DNA from: an uncultured Clostridia bacterium
Lineage (GTDB): Bacteria; Bacillota; Clostridia; Christensenellales; Aristaeellaceae
Assembly: GCA_937894675.1 (NCBI GenBank)
Contig: CALCQO010000049.1
Span: 1-18,625 of the forward strand
Reading direction: 5' to 3'
Length of the DNA stretch: 18,625 nt
The notes below the pieces were generated by a model. It saw only the letters and a program-made list of their open reading frames with translations. It ran no database searches and had not been told where the DNA came from. The position numbers were made by a program, and so were the translations under genes. Below are positions 6,947-14,106 of the stretch, in pieces (position 1 is the first letter of the stretch; every line of letters begins with the position of its first letter).

Positions 6947-8317
6947 TTACTTATACAGCGGGACAGAGCCGGTTATGGCCGCGATGGCCACGAAGATGAT
7001 GAAGATGCCCAGGGCCCATTTGCCCGCCTTGCGCTGCCACTCGCCCAGGTCCTGCTCTGTCATTTCCAACAGCAGGTAGATGAAGGCTACCAGGGGGCTG
7101 AGCAGATGGAAGGCCTGGCCCAGGAGGGAAGCGACGCCCAGTTCCAGCGTGGTGTATCCGTACTGCATGCCCGCCTGGCTCAGCACGGGCAGCACGCCGT
7201 AGTAGAAGGCGTCATTGCTCAGGAAGAATGTGCCGGGGGCGGAGATGACGGCGGTAATCAGTCCCCACCAGTTGCCCAGGCTTGCCGGGATGATGTTGGC
7301 AAGGCTGGTGGCAAGGGCGGTGGACATGCCGCTGTTTTCAAACAGGCCGGTGAAGGCGCCGGCGCCAAAGACCAGGATGACCACCTGCAGGGCATCCCCC
7401 GCGTTGTCCTGGATGCGGTTCTTCTGCTCCTTCAGTTTGGGGTAGTTAATCAGCAGCGCCAGCACCGTGCCCACCAGGAACAGCGTCAGCGACGGGAAGG
7501 TCTGCATCATCAGCATGGCGACCAGCGCCAGGGTCATCACCAGGTTTACCCAGAACAGGTGGGGGCGCTTGAGCTTGGTTTCTTCCTCGCTGGCGGGCGC
7601 CATCATCTGCTCAATCTGGGCGTCGGTAAGGGTGGTGATGCCCAACTTCCTGCGCTCTTTCCAGCCCATGTAGAAGGCCACGCCCATCATATACACAAAG
7701 GCCGCGATCATGCCGGGGGCCAGGGCGTTGAGAACCGCCGCGTCGCTGAGTTCCGGGAATACGGAGATGACCCGGGCGGAGGGGCCGCCCCAGGGCAGCA
7801 GGTTCATGATGGTGTTCATCAGCACCGTGGTAATGGCCAGGTTCATCAGGCTCATTTTCAGGGTTTTATAGATGGGCACAAAGGCTGTGCAGACAATTAA
7901 GGTGGTGGTGGTGCCGTCGCCATTGAGGGACACTGCCGCCGCTACCAGGGCCGCCGCCATCTGGATTTTCAGCGGGTCGCCCTTGGCAAAACCAATCAGC
8001 TTGCGGATGATGGGGTCGAACATGCCGGCGTTGAGCATGAGGGAGAAGTACAGGATGGCGAACAGCAGCATGACACCCGTGGGCGCTACCTTGACCGTGC
8101 CCTGGCGGATCCAGTCGCCCAGGATTTTTATCTGCGCGCCAATCCCGCTGTTGCCGTAGGCTTCCATCGCCTGGGTCTGGTAGAGGCCCAGCAGGGACCC
8201 GATCAGCGCGAAAACCAGGGGAACAAAGATCAACGCGGTGAAGGGGCTCATTTTCTTTGTCATAATCAGGGTCATGAATACGATAATCATTACCCAGGCC
8301 AGAATGGTGAGTGTCAT
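6947..8317 (-). CDS. citM: CitMHS family metal-citrate:proton symporter
   Basis: This is a 456-residue integral membrane protein with about 11-12 hydrophobic segments and no cleaved signal. Its stretches SLNGDGTTTTLI, LLPWGGPSARV and APGTFFLSNDAFYYGVLPV are typical of the CitMHS family, which takes up citrate as a complex with Mg2+ or Ca2+ together with protons. GAGGT lies upstream of the ATG. The gene lies between the AbrB-type membrane protein and citDEF, so it would feed the lyase. Which metal is used cannot be read from sequence. The symbol follows the Bacillus member of the family. Confidence 0.92.
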   Translation of the reverse strand: MTLTILAWVMIIVFMTLIMTKKMSPFTALIFVPLVFALIGSLLGLYQTQAMEAYGNSGIGAQIKILGDWIRQGTVKVAPTGVMLLFAILYFSLMLNAGMFDPIIRKLIGFAKGDPLKIQMAAALVAAAVSLNGDGTTTTLIVCTAFVPIYKTLKMSLMNLAITTVLMNTIMNLLPWGGPSARVISVFPELSDAAVLNALAPGMIAAFVYMMGVAFYMGWKERRKLGITTLTDAQIEQMMAPASEEETKLKRPHLFWVNLVMTLALVAMLMMQTFPSLTLFLVGTVLALLINYPKLKEQKNRIQDNAGDALQVVILVFGAGAFTGLFENSGMSTALATSLANIIPASLGNWWGLITAVISAPGTFFLSNDAFYYGVLPVLSQAGMQYGYTTLELGVASLLGQAFHLLSPLVAFIYLLLEMTEQDLGEWQRKAGKWALGIFIIFVAIAAITGSVPLYK

Positions 8318-8338
8318 ACGTTTTTACCTCTTTTCCTT

Positions 8339-8353
8339 ATTATAAGCACTTAT
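8339..8353 (-). promoter_or_regulatory. Possible -10 element and inverted repeat before citM
   Basis: On the reverse strand TATAAT (8339-8344) overlaps an ATAAG-N2-CTTAT inverted repeat (8342-8353). The same half-sites occur in the proposed LysR operator at 9698-9717, but spaced by six bases. No good -35 lies at the right distance, so an internal regulated promoter is only a possibility. Confidence 0.25.
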
Positions 8354-8360
8354 TGGGTTC

Positions 8361-9386
8361 TTAGGGAGTCAAGAGATGGGAGACAGCCTGCAGGATGGAG
8401 GGGAAGATGGAGATGACCACCACCAGCCGCATCACCTGCAGCAGCACCAGGCGCACATCGTATACGCCAAGGTCGGCGGATATCAGCGCCATGTCGCTGG
8501 CGCCCGCGGGGGTCGCCGCCAGGTAGGACTCCCGCTTGTCAAAGAGCTTTAGTTTCTGCAGCAGCTTGCCCAGCAGCACGCAAACCAGGGAATAGGAGGA
8601 GAGCAGCACCAGCACAGGCAGCGCCAGATCTTTCAGGGCGATCAGCTGCGCCATGCCCACCCCCGCCCCCACAAAGGCACCCGACAGCCACTGGGCTGCC
8701 CGGCGCACAGGGCGCAGCATGCAGGCTTTGGGGTAGGAGAGTTTGAACACGATGGTACCCACGGTGGCAAAGGCCATGGTGCCGCCGGGCACCCCGGACG
8801 CCCTGCCCAGGAAACCGCACACGCCCGCTGCCAGCAGGGTAAGCATGGTGTGGGGCCAATCCCCCTGGGAAAGGAGGTTCCCGCGGACTTCCTCCTGCCC
8901 TTGCGTCCTGGGCAGACGGGCCACCACCGAAGGAATCAGGGCGATGCCCAGCACAAACCGGGCAAACTGCAGCACCACCACCTGGCTGGCATCCGCCCCC
9001 ATGTCGGCGGCAATCATGGGGATATCCGACAAACCGCCGGGCGCGCTGGCCATCAGCGAGGTTATCAGGTCCATGGGGCCCAGCGCGTGCAGCGCAAGGC
9101 CGGTTGCCACATTCACCACCAGCAGGGCGGAGATAATCAGCAGCGATACCTTCAGAAGGGAACGCATCTGGCCGATGTCCTCCCGCCTGACCCCCACGCC
9201 GATGAACGCCCCCGCGGCAATCTGCGCCGCTGTTTTGGCAAGGGGATGCATATACCCCTGACCGGTCAGGATGTTGAAGGCGCTGGCGCCAATCACCGCG
9301 CCTACCATCATGCCCCCTGGCACCTTGAGCTTTTGCAATGTCCAGCCGCCTGCCAGAGCAAACAGCAGCGTCGCCAGCATGTCCAA
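8361..9386 (-). CDS. AbrB-duplication family membrane protein (putative transporter)
   Basis: This 341-residue hydrophobic protein consists of two similar halves. VPGGMMVGAVIG (22-33) is echoed by VPGGTMAFATVG (199-210), FIGVGVRREDIG (61-72) by FVGAGVGMAQLI (238-249), and PGGLSDIPMIAADMGAD (116-132) by PAGASDMALISADLGVY (293-309). This is the pattern of the membrane AbrB duplication family (PF05145). Family members are often labelled AbrB transcriptional regulator or ammonia monooxygenase, but a membrane protein of about ten segments is not a DNA-binding protein. It is the first gene of the citrate operon, 43 bases before citM, so a role in carboxylate transport or sensing is inferred. The start is TTG at 9386 with AAAGGA six bases upstream; ATG at 9380 is an alternative. 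Confidence 0.85.
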   Translation of the reverse strand: MDMLATLLFALAGGWTLQKLKVPGGMMVGAVIGASAFNILTGQGYMHPLAKTAAQIAAGAFIGVGVRREDIGQMRSLLKVSLLIISALLVVNVATGLALHALGPMDLITSLMASAPGGLSDIPMIAADMGADASQVVVLQFARFVLGIALIPSVVARLPRTQGQEEVRGNLLSQGDWPHTMLTLLAAGVCGFLGRASGVPGGTMAFATVGTIVFKLSYPKACMLRPVRRAAQWLSGAFVGAGVGMAQLIALKDLALPVLVLLSSYSLVCVLLGKLLQKLKLFDKRESYLAATPAGASDMALISADLGVYDVRLVLLQVMRLVVVISIFPSILQAVSHLLTP

Positions 9387-9640
9387 TGAAAGTCCTTTCA
9401 GAAACAGAAATCGCAGCAGAGACGTGGTACCCCTTTAGCTACCCTGGAAGATTCCGCGCCCGCCCCGGACGCGCCTGTTCAGGGAACCGTTGGAAAAGCA
9501 TGGCGCTATTTCATTGGAAAACCCCCTTCAACCTCTTCGGACCGGCCATATGCCGCGAACCCTTCAGCCTGGTGCGTTTGCCTGTTGTTCCTTGGATAAC
9601 GGTTGGTTTGTTTTGTTGACGAGATGATATATTGGTTACC
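9387..9640 (-). other. Long leader of the citrate operon (about 254 nt)
   Basis: From the predicted start near 9641 to the TTG at 9386 the leftward transcript has an untranslated leader of about 254 bases. I recognised no known riboswitch and no rho-independent terminator in it. It contains a minimal open frame, ATG AAA TAG (9506-9514), seven bases after an AAGGGGG sequence, and a direct repeat TTGGAAAA on the + strand near 9490 and 9514. Confidence 0.4.
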
Positions 9641-9647
9641 TGGGTTC

Positions 9648-9676
9648 ATCATAGTGCATTTTTATAAATAAGACAA
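9648..9676 (-). promoter_or_regulatory. Promoter of the AbrB-citM-citDEF operon
   Basis: On the reverse strand TTGTCT (9671-9676) and TATGAT (9648-9653) are separated by exactly 17 bases. This gives a start near 9641. The imperfect -35 fits a promoter that needs an activator, and paired inverted repeats lie directly upstream of it. Confidence 0.7.
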
Positions 9677-9685
9677 TTTCATATA

Positions 9686-9717
9686 TTATAATGACTATTA
9701 TAAGATATTGCTTATAA
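9686..9717. promoter_or_regulatory. Candidate LysR operator
   Basis: Two overlapping perfect inverted repeats lie here: TTATAAT-N4-ATTATAA (9686-9703) and TTATAAG-N6-CTTATAA (9698-9717). The second contains a T-N11-A motif (T9701, A9714). It is centred about 66 bases upstream of the predicted start of the leftward operon, and the first is centred near -53. This matches the recognition and activation site layout known for LysR-type activators. The divergent lysR gene starts 170 bases away. Confidence 0.6.
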
Positions 9718-9786
9718 CATATTCGGAACAGATTTTTCAGGCTGATTCCCTCTTGCAAAGCCTGCCCGCTTCGCCCCCATCCCGCC

Positions 9787-9816
9787 TTGCCAGCCCCGCG
9801 GAGGCTGTGCTACAAT
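9787..9816 (+). promoter_or_regulatory. Promoter of lysR-citC
   Basis: TTGCCA (9787-9792) and TACAAT (9811-9816) are 18 bases apart, with TGC just before the -10 as in extended -10 promoters. The start near 9823 excludes an upstream in-frame ATG at 9815 and supports translation from 9887. Confidence 0.65.
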
Positions 9817-9886
9817 GGGTTTACCATTAAGAAACAGTGAACAGATGTCAGGCATTCATTCATCCGCGCTTATGGAAGGAAACGCC

Positions 9887-10798
9887 ATGAACCCACAGAT
9901 CGCCAAGGATATCCTTGCCATCATTCGGGCGGGCAGCATTACGGGGGCCGCCAAGTCCCTGTTTATCTCCCAGTCCGCCCTCAGCCAGCGCATCAAGCGG
10001 GAGGAGGACGAGCTGGGCACCGCCCTGCTGGACCGCTCAGGGCAGCCCGTCACCCTGACCTACGCCGGGGAAAAGTATATGGAAGCCATGCACCAGATCG
10101 CCAGCATTTCCGCCGGGCTGCGCAACGAGCTGCACGAAATTCAGGATGAGGCCCAGGGCCGCATCAACCTGGGCATCTCCCTGCAGCGGGGCATGCAGCT
10201 GCTGCCCCTGGTCATCCCCGAGTTTGCCCGGCTCTACCCCCGGGTGCGCTTTGAATTGATGGAGTACGGCTCCGCCACCCTGGAAAAGATGCTCCACGAC
10301 AAATTGTGCGATGTGGCGCTGATTACCACCGAGCCCCGCTACGCGGATCTGGAGTATGACTTGCTGGAAACCGAGGAAATCATCCTCATCGCCGCCCGGG
10401 GCAGCGACTTTGCCAAGGCTTATGCTGACAGGGAGGAAATCCCCATCCATGCCGCCCGCAGCGAGACATTCGTCGCCCTCACCAGCGGCCACAGCGTGCG
10501 CGCCTTCCAGGACGACCTGTTCCGCCACCACCACATGGAGCCCAACATCCTGTTGGAAACCAACAGCCTGGAGGCGGCCAAGCGCATCGCCGCCGAGGGA
10601 GCCGCGCTGATGCTGTGCCCCCAGGTGTTTATCACCCAATCCCCCGAGGTGAAGGACAAGGTGCGCTGCTTCCGCATCCAGGGAAACCATTACAAACGCC
10701 ATTTTTATCTGAGCTACCGCAAGGATTTGTTCCTGCCCCGCTTTATGGTGGATTTCCGCCGCATCGTCAAAAGCAAGCTGACCCATTTTGAGGCTTAG
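9887..10798 (+). CDS. LysR family transcriptional regulator of the citrate locus
   Basis: This 303-residue DNA-binding protein has the LysR winged helix at residues 1-60 (IIRAGSITGAAKSLFISQSALSQRIKREEDELG, split here as the recognition helix around SQSALSQRI) and an effector-binding domain from about 90 to 300. GGAAGGA lies six bases before the ATG at 9887. The gene is divergent from the AbrB-citM-citDEF operon and followed after 41 bases by citC, so it is most likely its activator, with citrate or a product as co-inducer (inference). Regulators of this type control citrate genes in some Bacillota; others use the CitAB two-component system, which is absent here. The operator is not at the lysR promoter itself, so strong autorepression is not obvious. 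Confidence 0.92.
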   Translation: MNPQIAKDILAIIRAGSITGAAKSLFISQSALSQRIKREEDELGTALLDRSGQPVTLTYAGEKYMEAMHQIASISAGLRNELHEIQDEAQGRINLGISLQRGMQLLPLVIPEFARLYPRVRFELMEYGSATLEKMLHDKLCDVALITTEPRYADLEYDLLETEEIILIAARGSDFAKAYADREEIPIHAARSETFVALTSGHSVRAFQDDLFRHHHMEPNILLETNSLEAAKRIAAEGAALMLCPQVFITQSPEVKDKVRCFRIQGNHYKRHFYLSYRKDLFLPRFMVDFRRIVKSKLTHFEA

Positions 10799-10839
10799 GT
10801 TTTTCCGTTGGAAAGAACCCCTGCAGAGAAAGGAATTGT

Positions 10840-11862
10840 ATGGAAATCAGGCGCATCTACCCCGCGGACAAGCGGGCCATCGCGGAAGTAATCGCCCTGC
10901 TCAAGCAGGAGGGCATCACCCTGGACGACAACCTGGACTATACCCTGGGGCTGTACGGCGACAATGGCGAATTGACCGCCACCGGCTCCTTCTACCGCAA
11001 CACCCTGCGGTGTCTGGCGGTGGACCATGCCCACCAGGGGGAGGGGCTGATGGCGGTGGTGGTGTCCCGCCTGGTGGAAGAGCTGTTCGCCCGGGGGCAG
11101 CAGCACCTGTTTGTGTACACCAAGCGCACAGCCGCCCAGAGCATCGCCGCCCTTGGCTTTTACGAGATAGCCGCCACCAACGAGGTGGTGTTTCTGGAAA
11201 ACCGGCGCACCGCCTTCCGGGAGTATCTCAAAGGGCTGAAAAGGCCCGCCGTTACCCCCAAAAAGGTAGGCGCCATTGTGATGAACGCCAACCCCTTTTC
11301 CCTGGGGCACCAGTACCTGGCGGAAACGGCGGCGGCCCAGTGCGACGCGCTGCACCTGTTCATGGTATCCGAGGATATCTCCGTTTTCCCCTACAAGGTG
11401 CGGGAAAAGCTGATTATTGAAGGCACCCGGCACCTCCCCCATGTGTACCACCACCCCACGGGGCCCTACCTGGTGTCCTCCGCCACCTTCCCCAGCTACT
11501 TCATCAAGGAATCCGACGCCCTTACCCTGGCCCAGGCGCGGGTGGACGCCCGGGTGTTCGGCCGCATCGCCCGGGAACTGGGCATCACCGACCGCTTTGT
11601 GGGGGAGGAACCCCTGTCCCCCGCCACCAACCTGTACAACCAGGCCATGTCGGAGGAACTGCCCCGGGAGGGGGTGGAGCTGACCATCCTGAAGCGCAAG
11701 TCGGACAACGGGGTGGACCCCATCAGCGCCACCCGCATCCGCGCGCTGTTCAAGGAAGGCAAACTGGATGCCCTGCGCCCCCTGGTGCCCGCCACCACCT
11801 ATGAGTTTCTCCTGAGTGAAGAAGGCCAGGAAATCGCCAGGAAGATGCGGGAAAAGAAATAA
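10840..11862 (+). CDS. citC: [Citrate (pro-3S)-lyase] ligase
   Basis: CitC uses ATP and acetate to acetylate the CitD prosthetic group, which turns citrate lyase on. The 340-residue protein has the usual two parts: an N-terminal GNAT-like domain (about 1-125, with HQGEGLM at 65-71) and a nucleotidyltransferase domain from about 142, with MNANPFSLGHQYL (148-160) and ISATRIR (295-301), the HxGH-like and ISxTxxR signatures. AAAGGA precedes the ATG. It is cotranscribed with the LysR gene, apart from citDEF. In most known clusters citC opens the citCDEF operon, so this split is unusual. It ends just before the terminator shared with the tRNA cluster. Confidence 0.95.
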   Translation: MEIRRIYPADKRAIAEVIALLKQEGITLDDNLDYTLGLYGDNGELTATGSFYRNTLRCLAVDHAHQGEGLMAVVVSRLVEELFARGQQHLFVYTKRTAAQSIAALGFYEIAATNEVVFLENRRTAFREYLKGLKRPAVTPKKVGAIVMNANPFSLGHQYLAETAAAQCDALHLFMVSEDISVFPYKVREKLIIEGTRHLPHVYHHPTGPYLVSSATFPSYFIKESDALTLAQARVDARVFGRIARELGITDRFVGEEPLSPATNLYNQAMSEELPREGVELTILKRKSDNGVDPISATRIRALFKEGKLDALRPLVPATTYEFLLSEEGQEIARKMREKK

Positions 11863-11884
11863 CAACAGCCTACAGCACATAAAA

Positions 11885-11924
11885 GCGGCGGCTCCTTGAG
11901 AAATCTCAAAGAGCCGCCGCGTTT
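11885..11924. terminator. Bidirectional terminator between citC and tRNA cluster
   Basis: Bases 11885-11894 pair perfectly with 11911-11920, and 11896-11900 with 11905-11909, around an AAAT loop with one C-A mismatch. TTTTAT follows on the reverse strand and GTTTCC on the + strand, so it fits the leftward tRNA transcript best and probably also serves citC. Confidence 0.8.
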
Positions 11925-11949
11925 CCGTAACCGCCTCTCACGTGGAGAA

Positions 11950-12024
11950 TGGCTGGGGTGGCAGGATTCGAACCTACGAATACAAGAGTCAAAGTCTTGT
12001 GCCTTACCGCTTGGCCACACCCCA
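11950..12024 (-). tRNA. tRNA-Gln (anticodon TTG)
   Basis: The reverse strand gives an acceptor stem TGGGGTG with CACCCCA, anticodon stem CAAGA with TCTTG around CTTTGAC (anticodon TTG), T loop TTCGAAT, discriminator G and an encoded CCA. The U1-A72 acceptor end and G73 are typical for tRNA-Gln. It is the last of three tRNAs in one leftward unit and lies about 370 bases from the divergent glnS gene. Confidence 0.97.
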
Positions 12025-12049
12025 ATACAGGCGGTGCCGGAAGAAAGAA

Positions 12050-12126
12050 TGGGGTGGGTGATGGGAGTCGAACCCACGATATCCAGAGCCACAATCTGGC
12101 GCTCTAACCACTGAACTACACCCACC
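12050..12126 (-). tRNA. tRNA-His (anticodon GTG)
   Basis: The acceptor stem is GTGGGTG with CACCCAC. The anticodon stem CCAGA with TCTGG surrounds TTGTGGC (anticodon GTG), and the T loop is TTCGACT. An extra G at -1 (12126) opposite C73, the hallmark of tRNA-His, is encoded, as is CCA. Confidence 0.97.
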
Positions 12127-12130
12127 ATAC

Positions 12131-12207
<77 letters not shown>

Positions 12208-12258
12208 ATGGTGCCGCCGGGCAACGGACAGGTTACCCCTCCCTGCTGACGATTTTAG

Positions 12259-12287
12259 ATGGTATCATAAAGATTCGTTGGTGTCAA
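12259..12287 (-). promoter_or_regulatory. Promoter of the Arg-His-Gln tRNA unit
   Basis: On the reverse strand TTGACA (12282-12287) is followed after 17 bases by TACCAT (12259-12264), giving a start near 12252, about 45 bases before tRNA-Arg. Confidence 0.65.
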
Positions 12288-12337
12288 CGGTTTTTTGCCC
12301 CTTTGCGGGCGCGGCAAAGGCTGCCCGTCACTTCCCC

Positions 12338-12366
12338 TTGTACTTTCAGCGTTTCACCGATATAAT
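12338..12366 (+). promoter_or_regulatory. Promoter of glnS-gltX
   Basis: TTGTAC (12338-12343) and a perfect TATAAT (12361-12366) are 17 bases apart. The start near 12373 leaves a leader of about 25 bases before the glnS ATG, with GGGGGA seven bases upstream of it, so there is no room for a T-box leader. Confidence 0.8.
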
Positions 12367-12396
12367 AGGAAAAGATTATGTTTGGGGGAATTTTGA

Positions 12397-14091
12397 ATGG
12401 ATATGGAAACGCCGCGCACCAATTTTATATGGGACTTTATTGACGAGGATCTGGCCCAAGGCCGGTGCGAAAAGGTGCACACCCGCTTCCCGCCGGAGCC
12501 CAACGGCTACCTGCACATCGGCCACTGCAAGGCGCTGGTGACCAACTTTGGCACCGCCGCCAAGTACGAGGGCCTGTGCAACCTGCGTTTTGACGATACC
12601 AACCCCGCCAAGGAAGACACCGAGTATGTGGACGGCATCATGGAGGATATCCACTGGCTAGGGTTTGACTGGAACGGCGGGCTGTATTACGCCAGCGATT
12701 ATTACCAGCGCTGCTACGACATCGCCGAGGATTTTATCAAGCGGGATTTGGCCTATGTGGACGAACTGACCCAGGAGGAAATCCGCGAGTACCGGGGCAC
12801 CCTGACCCAGCCGGGCAAGAACAGCCCGTACCGGGACAGGCCGGTGGAGGAATCCCTGGACCTGTTCCGCCGGATGAAGGCGGGAGAGTTCCCCGAGGGC
12901 AAGTATGTGCTGCGCGCCAAGATCGACATGGCCTCCCCCAACATGAACATGCGCGACCCCGCCATGTACCGCATTTTGTATTTAGAGCATCACCGCACCG
13001 GCAACGACTGGTGCATCTACCCCATGTACGACTACGCCCATCCCCTGGGCGACGCCTTTGAGGGCATCACCCACAGCCTGTGCTCCCTGGAGTTTGAGGA
13101 TCACCGCCCCCTGTACGACTGGGTGGTGGAGAAAGCCGGTTTCCGCGAGCCCCATAAGGACAAATTCGGCCATACTTCCACCGGCCCCCGGCAGATTGAG
13201 TTTGCCCGGCTGAATTTAACCCGCACCGTGATGAGCAAGCGCTACCTGCGCCGCCTGGTGGAAGAAGGCTATGTAACCGGATGGGACGACCCCCGCATGC
13301 CCACCCTGCGCGCCATGCGCCGCCGGGGCTACACCCCCGAGGCCATCCGCGACTTTATCGAGCGGGTGGGTCTTAGCAAGGCCGACTCCATTGTGGACTT
13401 TGCCCTGCTGGAATACTGCGTGCGCAACGATCTGGGCGCCAAAGCCCCCCGCATGATGGCGGTGCTGCACCCCCTGCGGGTGGTGCTGACCAACTGGCCG
13501 GAGAATAAAACGGACTACCTGCCCATGGAAAACCACCCCGACCACCCCGAGTTTGGCGAGCGCCAGGTGGCCCTGGGCAAGGAAATCTGGATCGACGCCG
13601 ACGATTTCATGGAGGATCCGCCCAAGAAGTTCTTCCGCTTAAAGCCCGGCGGCGAGGTGCGCCTGAAGGGCGCCTACATCATCCGCTGCGACGAAGTGGT
13701 AAAGAACGCCGATGGCTCCATCAGCCACCTGAACTGCACGGTAGATCTGGACAGCCGCTCGGGCAGCCCCGGGGCGGAGCGCAAAGTAAAGGGCACCCTG
13801 CAATGGGTGAACGCCGCCGACGCCGTGCCCTTTGAGGCAAGGCTGTACGAGCAGCTGCTGAGTGAGGAAGCCCCCGACGAGGAAGCGGACAAGAAGGATT
13901 TCATCGCCCGGCTGAACCCCAACTCCCTGCGGGTGGAAAACGGCTTTGCCGAGCCCGCCCTGAAGGAAGCCCAGGCGGGGAATACTTTCCAGTTCCTGCG
14001 CATCGGCTATTTCTGCAAGGACCAGGACTCCACCCCGGACAAGGCGGTTTTCAACCAGGTGGTTGGCCTGAAGGACAGCTATAAACCATAA
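12397..14091 (+). CDS. glnS: Glutaminyl-tRNA synthetase
   Basis: GlnRS attaches glutamine to tRNA-Gln using ATP. The 564-residue class I enzyme has the HIGH motif in PPEPNGYLHIGH (32-43), the VMSKR form of KMSKS (278-282), and a full C-terminal pair of anticodon-binding beta-barrels (about 345-560). PEPNG rather than PSPTG at the HIGH motif, with NLRFDDTNP, separates GlnRS from GluRS. Most Bacillota lack GlnRS and make Gln-tRNA by the GatCAB amidotransferase, so its presence is notable and the gene may have been acquired. gltX follows after 15 bases in the same operon, and the tRNA-Gln gene lies on the other side of the promoter region. Confidence 0.96.
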   Translation: MDMETPRTNFIWDFIDEDLAQGRCEKVHTRFPPEPNGYLHIGHCKALVTNFGTAAKYEGLCNLRFDDTNPAKEDTEYVDGIMEDIHWLGFDWNGGLYYASDYYQRCYDIAEDFIKRDLAYVDELTQEEIREYRGTLTQPGKNSPYRDRPVEESLDLFRRMKAGEFPEGKYVLRAKIDMASPNMNMRDPAMYRILYLEHHRTGNDWCIYPMYDYAHPLGDAFEGITHSLCSLEFEDHRPLYDWVVEKAGFREPHKDKFGHTSTGPRQIEFARLNLTRTVMSKRYLRRLVEEGYVTGWDDPRMPTLRAMRRRGYTPEAIRDFIERVGLSKADSIVDFALLEYCVRNDLGAKAPRMMAVLHPLRVVLTNWPENKTDYLPMENHPDHPEFGERQVALGKEIWIDADDFMEDPPKKFFRLKPGGEVRLKGAYIIRCDEVVKNADGSISHLNCTVDLDSRSGSPGAERKVKGTLQWVNAADAVPFEARLYEQLLSEEAPDEEADKKDFIARLNPNSLRVENGFAEPALKEAQAGNTFQFLRIGYFCKDQDSTPDKAVFNQVVGLKDSYKP

Positions 14092-14106
14092 AAGGAAGGG
14101 ATTTGT

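Noticed and set aside
8367..8372. TTGACT as -35 for a citM promoter
   Set aside because: It lies 22 bases from the TATAAT at 8339-8344, too far for a standard promoter.
9815..9886. Longer LysR protein starting at 9815
   Set aside because: That ATG falls inside the predicted -10 element, and the shorter start has a good ribosome binding site and matches the usual LysR N-terminus.
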